From contig CAIIXF020000012.1 of assembly GCA_903813345.2 (NCBI GenBank), positions 36,376,528-36,440,527 of the forward strand: a stretch of DNA of 64,000 nucleotides, written 5' to 3'. Positions within the stretch are counted from its first letter, which is position 1; the number at the start of each line of letters is the position of its first letter. A program made the position numbers and the translations under genes. This document shows positions 48,501-59,657 of the stretch, piece after piece. This DNA comes from Owenia fusiformis. Its lineage: Eukaryota > Annelida > Polychaeta > Sabellida > Oweniidae. The notes under the pieces are model-generated. The model did not search any database. It was not told the origin of the DNA and was given only the letters and a program-made list of their open reading frames with translations.

Positions 48501-51500
48501 GAACCCTCCTTCTAAGTGATACCAAAGTGCTCCCCGGGAGTGGAAATTTCGTCTTGTGTAATCAAAATAATAGAGCGGGTGGTTTGAATTTTTGTTTGAG
48601 TTTATAGTTTACATCTATAAATTGAAAAACATATCGCCTAATTGAGAGGTACATGCATATTTTGGCGATCTATCATTATAAAGGGCTAAATATTCTGCAA
48701 AAACAGGAGTTGACACGCTTACATTTGGAAATGAAATTTCCTACATAATCGTCGACTCGTGTTTAAAAGTCATGAAAACAAGGTTGAACACAAAACGTTG
48801 ACCCAGTTACTGTCTATTCTGCATGGGTTCACTAAGGGAAATATTATCAATGACTTTAATCGTTTACAGTTAAGTTGTATTCCAAGAAACTTATCAATTT
48901 AGAAATGCAAAATGTTCAATTTTGTTATTCAATTATAAAAAATGGCACCTGTAGAGAACAACGTTTTCAAAATTTTTTAAAACGGAGATATTTGCTTATG
49001 CGACATTCATTGGCATGTGTCAGGGAGTAAATAGGAAGAATATGCATTTGATTCTATATCTTGTTCCAAAAGGAGTTTGTTAAGGAGCGGTATAGCTTAA
49101 CGTACTTTTATCATCCCGAACTCAAACATTTCGAATACTTATTTGTTGAGAATGGAATCGAGATGTACTCAAAATTAGTGCGTTAAAATGTGTATTATCA
49201 TCTAAATAACCACCTCACAAATTATTTTGGAAATCAAAGATGTACGATTTTTGAGATTTTTATTTTCGAATGTTGACTTACTTACTTGGCTTGACTGTAC
49301 TACACACTCAAAATCTGAGACTCTCAGCCAAATAACGTAACATTCTAGAGACCATTGGAGATTCTTATTTTCTTAAAAAATAGTATTTATTATCATCAGT
49401 ATCTACATGCAGTGCCTTTTCGACATACCAACAGTAATTGTAAACTGCAGTGAAAAAATCGCCAAGATGTAGCTCTTTATCTCCACTCTCAGTCTGCATG
49501 ATGGCCCTGTCAGAATACTCTTGGATAGCTATGTTGTCTCTTCTTGTATGTCATTCCTGGTTTGTTTCACTTTTGTGCGGGGCGCTTTTAACACTGTTTA
49601 TTTGCTTCAACAAATTTATATTCCTTTGCTTGTGGTAAACGTCGAGTACTCATTTCATTTTTGTCCAGCCAAGCAAGGCCCTTAAGCTTGTATCACCTTC
49701 CATCGCCTTTAGTCATATTATATCAACTAGACTTGAACACTCTTTCAGGCATTTCCCCGCCAGTCATGTTGCGTCTGCTTCAACTCTTCAACTACGTGTT
49801 TTCCTCGTACTAATCTTCTCCTCAACTCTAGGGATATCACTATGTTAAAGTTTGCATCGCATCACTTTTCCCCTGCACTCTTTGGTGTTTTTGGCGTGCT
49901 TGGACCCTTGGTTCTATTTTTCTCTGCTTCTGTAAGATCCTTTGGAATGATTTGTGATTGTTTTTTCCATGTTTATCTATGTTCAGGGAGCTTTGTTTTT
50001 GTATGGGTACGTACGTCCCCAAGTTCTACGTATCCGTTTTCAAAAGAGCCATGCATGTCCTCTTGCAAAATTCCAGGCAAAATTTATATGAACTATTAAT
50101 TGTGTGTTACTTGTACCACTGCCATAAACACGGTCACAATCATTGTTATCGGCATTACTTGGGTCATCGCTAACAGTCTCTCTTCTTTTTCATTTGTCTC
50201 CTGTATTATTACGCTATCTGAGACTAACATAACATGTCTCGGGCGCAATGACATAATTTTTTCTTTTATGGTCTTTATCTTTTTCAGATAGTGCACTCGG
50301 CTATTGAGACAATGCATTTATGAACCCGAGCACGCTCTTTTTTGGTGCTTTTTCCTATCACTTTAGTCTTTTTGAATTTCAGCAGGATTCTTTCCCATCT
50401 ACGAAAAGTATACAAGTTGATAAATGAACATACCTGTAAAGATTTGACGACAGAAAATGTGTGCAATAGAATTTATCAATTACGTTACCTATGGTAACGT
50501 AATTTATGACATAGAAAACGCAAGACTATAGCTTCAATTCAAATTGAATGATAGAAAAGTGTTTTTATATTCATTTTCACATTTATACTGACTGTCTTTA
50601 TGCCATAGATAACATCAAATTAACACTACATCTTCGTTTTACAAGAGAGATACTATATTAGGTGTGATATATACCTTAAATTGTGTGGATTTACTCTACA
50701 AAGGTGGTAGTGTTTCTTTATTCAGATTCAAATGAATATGAATACTCAAATTTCCCGCTTTATAAACTTTATTCAGAGCTAGGAGTATGGTAACCGTTAT
50801 TTTCGTACTACTAGGTATCGTAAATGATGGTGTCGTAAATGATGCAAATACCCTTTTGCTGGCTGTATTATATTCAAACAATGTCAATTTAGTTAAAAAT
50901 ACTGATCAACAAGGATCACTCCTACCATACAATAAGGTGATATAACATTAATTTGCTCAGACACTTATTGCCTGTGAAAACTATGATCACGTAAATGATT
51001 TTCTTATCTATAACTTCATGAAAAACGGGAATTATAATTTTCTGGCCCCAAAATCTCAACGTTTCAAATATCAACTTTTACGACTTTCTATTAAGTATTC
51101 AAATTGGAATCCAGATACGTATATGGCACATATGAAACATTTATTTTTCACCAGTTTTTATATGATTTATAGCACAGGGGGGTTGATATAAAAAAGTCTG
51201 GCGACATTGGTCAAGGAACAGTTTCAACATGGTTAAAATGTCAAAATGATAGTTTTTGTCATTTAACCAGAAGCTGGGATCGTCTTGTGTATAATACACC
51301 ACTTTATATGGGATGTTATGCATGAAAAATGGCACCATACAATCCTGATTTTTGATATGGCGACAGTCACGTAACTGATGAATAGCCCTATTCTAGTACA
51401 CATAATAAAATATGTGTAACCGAGAAATCATATATTACAAACGTGCTAGGTAGAGGGTCATATATACTATTTATATATACAACAAAAAGTGATGTTGGTA

Positions 51501-53895
51501 ATGTAAATGCTGAGATTGAGCCCTGGGTCACCTATTTTGCATTCTTATTGAGAATGGGTGTATATCCCTATCGACTACTTCGTTTGTTGTGTGTAATAAG
51601 CATGAGAGCAGTAACTAATTAAAGGCATATACATTGTAACATTGTACGTACCAACATTCTTAAAACATTCATATTCTTCTACTGCTTCTTTTGAACGAGG
51701 ACAGTCAAGCCATCCACATCTACCATATATGTCAACGGGAATAAACTCCTGCAATTTCTGCACGTAGACTTCGCGCCTGCTCCTTGTGTGACAATGAGAG
51801 ACAATCCACGCCACTAGCTTAGTCTTACCCCTTGTATAATCAGGGAGTACTTTTGGGGGGTTAGGATTAATCTAGAATGTGAGAAAATTAAATGATGTCA
51901 TTGGTATAGTAAGATTACAATAGCATACCCGTTTTACCAAGGGGAGGTGGGGTGGGGGGAGGCTTTTTGAAAGGTTTGGCCGAAAAACCACGGACCTGGA
52001 TACTAGTAGCGTTTATAACAACATTTAGTATTCATTCGTAAAGATATATTTGAAATATATATTGAAGTAACTAACTTTTATTCGCGTGTGCAACTAACGG
52101 CTACCGGATTCACTTAGCTCGTATTCGCGAATGAAACTAACGCCTGTCGGCTACCGGATTAACCGAGTATTTTATTGGAAACTCATTTAAATATGAATAG
52201 TACTTGCCACTATTCCATTCATATTTAAATGAGTTGCCCATAAAATACTAGGTTAATCCGGTAGCCGACAGGCGTTGGTTGCATTCGCAAATACGAGCTA
52301 AGATGTAACAGAGTTGATAAATAGCTGATAGTCAGCTACAAGGGCAGGATAACATGAAGGTATCGAGTGTTTATGATGTTTTTTTTGTGTCCTGGAGGGT
52401 TGGACATTATAACGCACAGTGGTGCATTGAATCGGTATTACATTTATTAAAGGCTATTATGCTTTGTTCTTGTGAACTTAGTTTAAATAAATAGCTTTGC
52501 TTTGTAACAGAATGGTTTTTTGTTCTTTCCATATGTAACTGAGAGTTTTAGAAAGTCGTTTTTTCTATTTACTCTACCAAGATTAATTCATGAAATATCA
52601 AGAAAATGTCTCGTCGTTTGACAAATTTTTGGTGTGTACAAAGTCAGAGCAAACGTAAACCAAAATCAATAGATTAGATGCAAATAGAAATAATCTTGAT
52701 TTAAGTACGTCATTAATAATTCAGAATTCAGAAATTTCTCCATGTAAAATTAGATCTAGGAATGTGGTTTTGAGATATATTTATCAACTTTGAAAATTTG
52801 ATTTTCTTTGAAAATGTTACTTCTAGGTCGGGAAGATTCCCCATAAACCCCATGTTATAAAATCACAAAAAGTGAAATATCTTTTCTTGTACTGTACAGA
52901 TAATATTTTCTTTTCCGGGAGATATTTCAATTTGTATAACTTTCAGATACATAGGGTAATATGAAAAATGAACCATTAAAGCTGATGCATATTCAAGTTT
53001 AAAGGAACTTCCTATATACCTGACATGTTATCTGACCCAAATAAGCCGGTGGTAAAACTGTTAACTACCTACTCGTATATGGGTAATTAGAATCGTTATT
53101 CATCTGTAATTACGTTGTTGATGTGACAAAATATTACAAGATTTTACAAGAATCGGGTCCTTAACATTCAGATTGATTGGATTGACCGTAGTGGTGGTGG
53201 AGGGACAAGCTTCAGAAATGCACCGTAATATTTTTTAAACTTACTGTGTAGAGACCATGATACATGTGAAAATCAGAGTCCAACCTGGTTGTCATTGTGA
53301 AATTAAATGCATCGCTCATTCCTGGGTACTTCCTTAATCGTATATTAGTTGGTGGTTCGGAACATCTAAAAATCCATTTTTGGCTTGGTGATCTGTACTT
53401 TGGAGGCCCTCCTACATCGTTTAGATTATTTACTGTACAGGTGTGGAACATAACTACCTGAGCCTGTTCTATTTGAGAACGATTGTTGATAACTTCACAA
53501 TGAGGTACGTCACAGTCCTTGAACGCGTCAGTCCCAAGGGGAAGACAGCGATGCCCGAAACACCTCGTCCATAGCAATATCTTGATTACATCTGATGTGT
53601 TTGTTACCAAACTTTTATTCAGTATATCATCTGTTTCATCGAGTACTTCTTTTTTGGCAATCACATCTGCAGTACTTAGATTCACAGCTGCAGTATTAAG
53701 ATTCACAGCTGCAGTGTTAGGATTCTCAAATACAGTATTAATATTAACAACTGTATTGCTGTTAATCGAATTTCTCTTTATATTACTGTATACCAATCTG
53801 CTAACTGCAGAATTATTTGTTGTTAAATATACAACCCAACAGTATATAAATGTTAGAACAAAAACAGAAAAGTAAAAAACATTAAGTTTGTTCAT
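45113..53895 (-). CDS. GT10 alpha-1,3-fucosyltransferase, copy B (three exons)
   Basis: Exons 53895-53245, 51871-51652 and 45534-45113 join to 430 aa with the same phases (0, 1) as copies A and C. The N-terminal anchor (FYFSVFVLTFIYCWVVYL) suggests a Golgi type II enzyme. The stem has AAVNLNTAAVNLSTA repeats. The GT10 N-domain shows IKILLWTRCFGHRCLPLG, CDVPHCE and RLDSDFHMYHG. The catalytic domain shows FENS (300-303), DYVTEK (307-312) and LPVVRG. Intron 2 is 6.1 kb because it holds a 5.3-kb transposon, and a 39-bp array begins immediately after the stop. All family motifs are kept, so it may be active despite the long intron. Specificity unknown. Confidence 0.88.
45535..46266. other. Part of fucosyltransferase B intron 2
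   Basis: AT-rich intron sequence between exon 3 and the 5.3-kb element. No further feature. Confidence 0.5.
49370..50466 (-). pseudogene. Decayed ORF within the 5.3-kb element
   Basis: Minus-strand pieces in several frames: KFKKTKVIGKSTKKERARVH and KCIVSIAE (about 50380-50300), then WKKQSQIIPKDLTEAEKNRT (about 49970-49900), then NIAIQEYSDRAIMQTESGDK, ELHLGDFFTAVYN and CWYVEKALHVDTDDNKYYF (49535-49375). Stops and shifts separate them. The last block resembles the small (I/L)GDFFTAVY..WYVGK..EVD..D module found at the end of many uncharacterised invertebrate proteins. It may be transposon-borne or a captured gene fragment. Confidence 0.5.
50481..50503. repeat. Near-perfect palindrome with GTAACG motif
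   Basis: TTACGTTACC, three bases, then GGTAACGTAA. The motif GTAACGTAA is shared by the interspersed copies within the 5.3-kb element. Confidence 0.7.
51652..51871 (-). CDS. Fucosyltransferase B exon 2
   Basis: Acceptor CATTCTAG|ATT. It encodes INPNPPKVLPDYTRGKTKLV, AWIVSHCHTRSRREVYVQKL and IPVDIYGRCGWLDCP, ending GTTG|GTACGT (phase 1). The open part before the methionine at 51814 is included by homology with copies A and C. Confidence 0.87.
52113..52303. repeat. ~90-bp-arm palindrome in fucosyltransferase B intron 1
   Basis: CTTAGCTCGTATTCGCGAAT through ATTTAAATATGAATAGT is mirrored after a ~7-base loop (ACTTGCC). A partial third copy of the arm (GTGCAACTAACGGCTACCGG) lies just upstream at 52087. 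Probably a small foldback element; its transcript would be a long hairpin. Confidence 0.8.
53245..53895 (-). CDS. Fucosyltransferase B exon 1
   Basis: Starts MNKLNVFYFSVFVLTFIYCW. The stem has two to three AAVNLN/AAVNLS repeats, and potential N-glycosylation sites (NLS, NRS, NTS, NFT) are present. Ends TAC ACA|GTAAGT, phase 0. Confidence 0.87.
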
Positions 53896-54694
53896 CTTAA
53901 CTGCTGAGATCTGTTATTCAACTAATGCAACTTATCTTGATTTCACGTGAAACTGATTGAGAATGTAATGACCACAGGCATTCACAAATGTCTATAACTG
54001 TATGGACATTAATGCGATGTATGTAATGGATGACATTGAGACATACATGTTGCTGGTTGTTGTCTTACATGTTTTGGTGTCCACAGTAACATATACCAGT
54101 CAGATTGTTTTGCAGGACTAGAATATTAATAGCTCAATAACTATTCCTCAGAAGACAATCTGGCCAGAATTTATACAGTTATCTTTTTCTGCATGGCTAA
54201 TGCAACAGAGGGTAGCATTCGTTGTTAAGAGGCGAAAAATATTAGGAAGAAAAAGCGACGAGGCGAAAAATATGCAAGGAAATATGAACGTAAAGTTTGA
54301 ACACCATATTAAATACGAACTTAGTTCGATGATGGCAATAGAAGAAAACGAGGATCACCTTTTACGTGATGAGATTATGCACAACTGAATCAAGAAAGTT
54401 ATACAAACAACGAGACAAACAAAGACAAACATCGACAAACGACGAGGCCTCGTCTGCCTCTTCATGCCTTCGCTAAGGGTCGAGTGTCAACAAACTCGAT
54501 GATATATATTTGTAGCTTTATGTGATTGAAAGTTAGCCAGGGAGTTTTAAAAATGTCATGTTGCATGAAGATATTATTATTATAAAAAAGAAAAACTTTA
54601 ACATCTCCAATTTGCAACCAGTGTCTATTATTACAGTATAAACATTATAAAACACCACGAAGCATCAAGTTTATCTTTTACCAATCACTTTGGT
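53896..54694. other. Spacer between fucosyltransferases B and C
   Basis: Holds the upstream region of copy B and the 3' flank of copy C. A 62-codon plus-strand frame (54200-54388) has no known domain. No promoter element was identified. Confidence 0.45.
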
Positions 54695-54700
54695 TTTATT
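54695..54700 (-). promoter_or_regulatory. Candidate poly(A) signal of fucosyltransferase C
   Basis: AATAAA on the minus strand, 73 bp after the stop codon. Position is plausible for a short 3' UTR. Confidence 0.5.
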
Positions 54701-54772
54701 TGACTCGACAACTTTCAAAAAACAAATTCCATTGACCCTCCCTTTTCATCATGTTTCCGTTGGCGATTTGGA

Positions 54773-55194
54773 TTATTTATCAAAATCTCTGTAAGATACA
54801 TTATCATAGTTTAAGCAATTATTTTCAAATGAATAAAAATCGCCCCAAATATTTTTATATGTTTTAACAACGCCTCTAGTTTCGTGCAATGTTCTGCATA
54901 GATCACACACCTTCTTCCTCGTCCTGTCATGTATGTATGTTTTCTTCCATGAGAAATATTCATTATAAGCGGTATCGTTTTTGTCCAAGTATTTCAAATA
55001 TTCGGCAAGTGCTTCAGGATTTGGGAAATCGTTAGTGTGAATGTAGGAGCCTGGTGGTAGGATTGTCTTGAAGTTATTATAGGATCCACGGACGACTGGG
55101 ACTATGTTATACCTAATACTCCTCCAAGGCTTCTCAGTGACGTAATCTATACAATCAGAATTCTCGAATGCTAGGTAGAACTTGTAGATTGCAC
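54773..55194 (-). CDS. Fucosyltransferase C exon 3
   Basis: Acceptor TTTTTCAG|GT, then AIYKFYLAFENSDCIDYVTE and KPWRSIRYNIVPVVRGSYNN. Ends SYRDFDK and TAA. The earlier methionine at 55240 lies in the intron. Confidence 0.9.
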
Positions 55195-57004
55195 CTGAAA
55201 AATACATATAATTCCGCTTATATATCCATTCGGATAACATGGTATGCTAAAAACACCAAGGAAGATCTTGAGAATGAGGAATATTAACTTCGTAAATAAT
55301 AAAACAAATATTTCATTCTATGTTCAGTTAATACCTCAGCTTTCAGAAGTTCAATATTTGTATAATACTTGCAGGAAAGTAAATCTAAAATAGTAATTCA
55401 ATGTTCATTAAGTAAACGTTACTTAGCTCCCTGCTTTATTAAGATACTATTATACCCGATTTGAAAATAATCCAGGAATTTTTATCCGATTTTTATCCTT
55501 GAAGATGTGAACTATATTTTAGAAGTGGGTGCAAAAGGACAAAAGCTCAGCAGATCATCCTCAAGTGGGTTCATGATATTGCGATTATCCCAAAATACTA
55601 TACCTGACTTCGGGATAATTCCAATATCTTAAACCTCATATAGGATAAATCTCTATACGAACCAACATGACGATAACAAGACGAGTCCTTCTTTTCACGA
55701 GGAGGACAGCGATGTTTTCCACAGGCGCCATATATATCTATGTGCATTTTCTTTCGTAGTCTCCTCACATAGACTTCACGCCTACCAGGTGTTAAACAAT
55801 GGGAGACAATCCATGCTACAAGCTTTGTCTTATTCTGTGCGTAATCCGGTAGAACTTTTGGAGGGTTTGGATGCACCTTAACACAAATAAAGACTTTTGT
55901 ATTAAATGTATATGCATTGGCGGATCCAGGGGGGGGGGGGGGGGGGCTGGTTGGTTGTGCCATGGGGCTCACCCCCGCCCTTGGTGGGCCCAGAAAAAAT
56001 TAGGGCCCCAAATTTTTGTAGGGCCTTAAAATTGGGCTTATTTTGGGAAAACTTTTTGGGCCTATTTTAAAAATACATACGGGCCAATATTAAGTTAAAA
56101 TTTCAATGATAAATGTGATAAAATCGAAAAAACAAAAATATTAAATATATCTTATAACATTCGACTTGCACAATCCCCTAAATGTGCAAGACAGTCTTCT
56201 GAATGTGTAACACGTTCGATTGTGCAACACCCTGGATCGCAACACAGTCCCCCAGCGAAGGACTTGTACTTTTTATAAATGTTTTGAAACCTTGAAAGTC
56301 GAAAAATCTTTTTTACTTACTTTGTAAACACCATGGTAGGCGTGAAAATCAGAGTCCAACCTTTTTGTCATGGTGAAATTGAACGCATCATTCACTTCAG
56401 GGTAAACAACAAGCTGCTTACTAGGTGCCTCATAGCATCTAAAAATCCATTTTTGGTTGGGTGATCTGTACTCAGGCAGTCCCCCTGCTTCGACTAGATT
56501 TTCCTTGTAGCAAGTGTGGAACATCACAACCTGCGCCTGTTTTAATTGCGAACGATCCATAGTTGTTTCACAGTGAGGAACGTCACAGTTCTTGAACGGG
56601 GATGCCCCGAGGGGTAAACAAGTTGTTTCGAAACATTTTGTCCAAAGTAATATTTTAATCACATCAGTCTTGTGTTGCATTTCTGATTTATTATTCACCA
56701 TCACACTTGCTCCATCAAGCACAGCTGTATTTACCGTCACAACTGCACGACTCACATCTGGAGTACTAAAATTAACATCTGCAGCAAATAGATCCACAGC
56801 TGCATTATTAAGATCAATAAGTGCATTTTTGTTAATGTTTTCAATTGTTGAGTATGTTTTCCTATGTTTGCACGATTGATGTTCACATCTTGGATGTTTT
56901 CGTTTGTGTTCATTACCAAATAAGGTAGTATTGTAAAATATAACATAATAAAATGATCCTGTAAGAACAATACATAAGTAATACTTTATCATTCTAACCC
57001 TCAT
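54773..57004 (-). CDS. GT10 alpha-1,3-fucosyltransferase, copy C (three exons)
   Basis: Exons 57004-56321, 55876-55663 and 55194-54773 join to 439 aa. The N-terminal anchor (YYLCIVLTGSFYYVIFYN) includes FYNTTLFG, close to copy A's FYNMTLFG, so A and C look most alike at that end. The GT10 N-domain carries IKILLWTKCFETTCLPLG and RLDSDFHAYHG. Exon 2 has KTKLVAWIVSHC and HIDIYGACG. Exon 3 has FENS (309-312), DYVTEK (316-321) and VPVVRG. Introns are only about 450 bp, the most compact of the three. Intron 1 includes a partial GGCGGATCC-type element end. Likely functional; acceptor specificity unknown. Confidence 0.9.
55663..55876 (-). CDS. Fucosyltransferase C exon 2
   Basis: Acceptor GTGTTAAG|GTG, then VHPNPPKVLPDYAQNKTKLV and VDIYG-like HIDIYGACGKHRCPP. 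The donor GTTG|GTTCGT departs from consensus but keeps the phase and the position of the other copies. Confidence 0.85.
55912..56090. mobile_element. Partial GGCGGATCC-type element with poly-G run
   Basis: TTGGCGGATCCAGGGGG followed by a run of G and then GGTGGGCCCAGAAAAAATTA, as in the element at 8264-9824. Only one end is present, within intron 1 of fucosyltransferase C. Confidence 0.55.
56321..57004 (-). CDS. Fucosyltransferase C exon 1
   Basis: First ATG at 57004; a second in-frame ATG four codons on (MIKYYLCIV) would also give the anchor. The stem shows weaker NAAVDLFAADVNFSTPDV repeats. Ends TAC AAA|GTAAGT, phase 0. Confidence 0.87.
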
Positions 57005-57534
57005 TCTAAATTTTTATGATTCTAACCCAATTCTGCTTATTATTAAATACGCACATTGACCATAGACTAATGTAAAAGTAGTAGTGAACAAAAAATAAAA
57101 GATCATTTATGAGTTTACTACTACTTCAGCCAATGTTGTTGGCAATATATCAACGAATGTATGATTTATGTTTCACAGTGTGTTTGGTCCTCAATGAAAA
57201 CTGATGAATAGAAGTTTTTCTAAGCAAGCTTATTTCAGGTTCAATGCGCGCCAACGCAGCACGGGATTTTTATAAATAGATAAAGACACATTTCATGATA
57301 AATGGAGCTTAATCAATGCAATGACCACTATCGGCAGACGGTAACGATCGTTATTTCTCTCAAAATGTCGATCTCGATATTGGTTTTCATCGTATTAACC
57401 ATTTTGTTGTGGACATTCGATTTTGATATATCGACCACATCGAGCTTATACGATTTGTAAACTCCACAATATAATTGTTTTACTATGTTGTTTGTGGACA
57501 CATATTTCACACTAATTACAGGAACTACTTACCA
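57005..57534. other. Upstream flank of fucosyltransferase C
   Basis: No gene or promoter motif recognised. The 60-codon minus frame at 57328-57510 is not supported. Confidence 0.4.
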
Positions 57535-58018
57535 CACTGTTCCAAGTCAATGTAACAAAATGGATGAACTTCCTTGATACGAGTTTTTTGTTTTCTCGAT
57601 TTAAACTTACGTATAAGTCATGTTGCAGATTATCATTCCGCAAAAAGTTAGACAATATAGGCTAGCTTTTAGAAATGCTATCGGTTTGGAATTTGATTTT
57701 TAAATAAAGCTGTAATAATGCATTTAGACCATCGCTTTTGTTACATTGACGTAAGTCGTCAAGGTACCATACATTGGTAATATAATGGATTTTCGTCAAT
57801 GTAACAAAAAGGAGGGGCTAAATATATGAATTGCAACTTCATTTACGATCGAAGAAACCTATTAAAATTAGACTATATTTTCTAGCTTTTTGCCAAATTA
57901 TAATCTGCAACTTGACTTATAAGTGTGTTTAAATCGAGAAAACAAAAAAACTCGTAACCAGGAAGTTCATCCATTGTTACATTGACGTTTCGTCAAAGTA
58001 ACTAGTTGTGGAACAGTG
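57535..58018. mobile_element. Palindromic MITE, relative of 15857-16396, with target duplication
   Basis: CACTGTTCCA ends, then TCAATGTAACA/TGTTACATTGACG. The interior shares TCGCTTTTGTTACA.TGACGTA and ACTTATAAGT with the other copy. TTACCA flanks both sides (57529-57534, 58019-58024). Confidence 0.85.
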
Positions 58019-59540
58019 TTACCAAATTACCTGACTGATTGTGGAGATAATGGGTTGATGTGGTCGCAAAATTGAATGTCTGAGAAAAAGATGAATTTGA
58101 TGAAAAAACTGAAATCGACACCCACCGTCCTTCATTTTGAAAGCGAATGTAAGGACCGTAACTAAAGATACTTACCACTGTGAATGGAAACCCCAGAGTT
58201 CTGAAAATAGATTAAAATTCAAATTGGCGACTATGCCTGCGAACCTGGACAATCCACATCTCTATATTAAGGACGTCACTGCAGATGGCGATAGCAGATT
58301 ACACCCAGAGTGTAATGAAAGGGACAGGCTAATCAATGTGTTCATTGAAACTTTTATATTAATTGGATTCTACCATTCTACCATCTTTATATCAGCCCAA
58401 AACCTCCTATCACGAGGCACCTAAAAATTCGATTTTTGTAAAAAGTGATTTAATTGGTTCTTTGGTCAACAAGTTTTTTTAGTGAGACTAAACATCTTGA
58501 TGCTTGCTTATAACATCAATATTTCTGAATTCATTCATAATGTTAAATTTAAATGAAAAAATAGGAAGAATCGTGTAGTTCAGTTAAGAGACTCTATACC
58601 ATAGGATAGCACAATCAAGACCCCTCTGGACCTTTTTGCATATTGAGTTCCACCACATATTATATTCACCTATCTACTTACATACCAAGAAGTCCCAAGT
58701 CCCCGGCTGTCAGTTTGAATATACCGGGAAAATCCCCCTGTTTTCCGATTGATCGTTGAATTTGTTTATCATGAACCGGATTGACTGCCTGGCTCAACGC
58801 GCGTGTGGGCGCTCGTGTGACTCAACGGGGATTCCCCTAGCTATCCGAGGAATCGATTGTGTTTAATTCTGAATGTTTGTTGTTCTGTTGATTATTTCAA
58901 TATTTTGGCAATATCATCCATAAGTTATTCTCAAGATATATCCATGGTGTGTGATATATTATATAATCAATAATAATGGGACATCATTGATTGTCTGGGC
59001 GATAAACCTATGGTATAGTGCATCTTTAAAGTGAATGTAAGAACAATTTCAACTATTGAAATTTTACATTTATTGTTTGTTAAATCATATTACAGTAATG
59101 ACCAATGCACGTCATAAAGCGTAATATCTCCAAATGCCATAGAGTAAGTTCATATCTAAATGTGAGCGTTTAGCTCCTTTATCTTAGAACATTTGACAAA
59201 TAGTACATTGCAAGACGTTTATGCATATTGCAGGAGCCATTTCTTTAGGCACTTCACAGTTGTTCGTTGATATACACTGTACCCTTAGGTGTCCCAATTG
59301 AGACAGAAAAGAACATGACATCAGACGACATAGACACATAAACATGACATCAGACGGCATAGACACATAAACATGACATCAGACAGCATGGACACATAAA
59401 CTTAGAGCTCAGACTCACAATATAGCAATTATCATTTCATGTTGAGGTAAATATACTGGTATTTGATGTAGTCTTTTTTGATCGTTCACTAGTAGCCCCA
59501 ACATCTGTAACTGAGATTGTTAAGTGTAATACACTAAATT
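58019..59540. other. Intergenic region 3' of RFC2
   Basis: A 95-codon plus frame (58137-58424) lacks a known domain. AATAAA on the minus strand at 59069-59074 could serve RFC2, about 470 bp after its stop. 59305-59402 is a three-copy 29-bp repeat (ACATGACATCAGAC.GCATAG). Confidence 0.4.
59305..59402. repeat. 29-bp tandem repeat, three copies
   Basis: GACACATAAACATGACATCA plus GACRGCATA, near-identical units. It creates the repetitive part of a false minus-strand frame. Confidence 0.8.
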
Positions 59541-59657
59541 CTAATGCGATAACACATTTGATGAAGCTGTTATTTTACAAAGTCTTGCTAGTAGCCCGGA
59601 CATCTGCAACAGAGACTGGACTCCTTCTGCTATTCTCATATGTGTGTATCCTATCTC
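59541..59657 (-). CDS. RFC2: RFC2 last exon
   Basis: Acceptor TTTTCAG|GAG. It encodes [20 protein letters not shown] and [18 protein letters not shown], then TAG. It matches the human [20 protein letters not shown] ending with a short divergent tail. Confidence 0.93.
   Translation of the reverse strand, partial: EIGYTHMRIAEGVQSLLQMSGLLARLCKITASSNVLSH

Larger units (their letters stand above)
46267..51563. mobile_element. 5.3-kb inverted-repeat element inside fucosyltransferase B intron 2
   Basis: TATACATCCATTCTCAATAA then GAATGCAAA at the left end is matched in inverse at 51535-51563 (TTTGCATTCTTATTGAGAAT then GGGTGTATA). The interior holds a decayed minus-strand coding region (49.3-50.5 kb) and many copies of a GTAACGTAAATGAT-like motif (near 46852, 47008, 47192, 50816, 50990, 51371). 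No DDE transposase was recognised. The class is unassigned. Confidence 0.6.
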
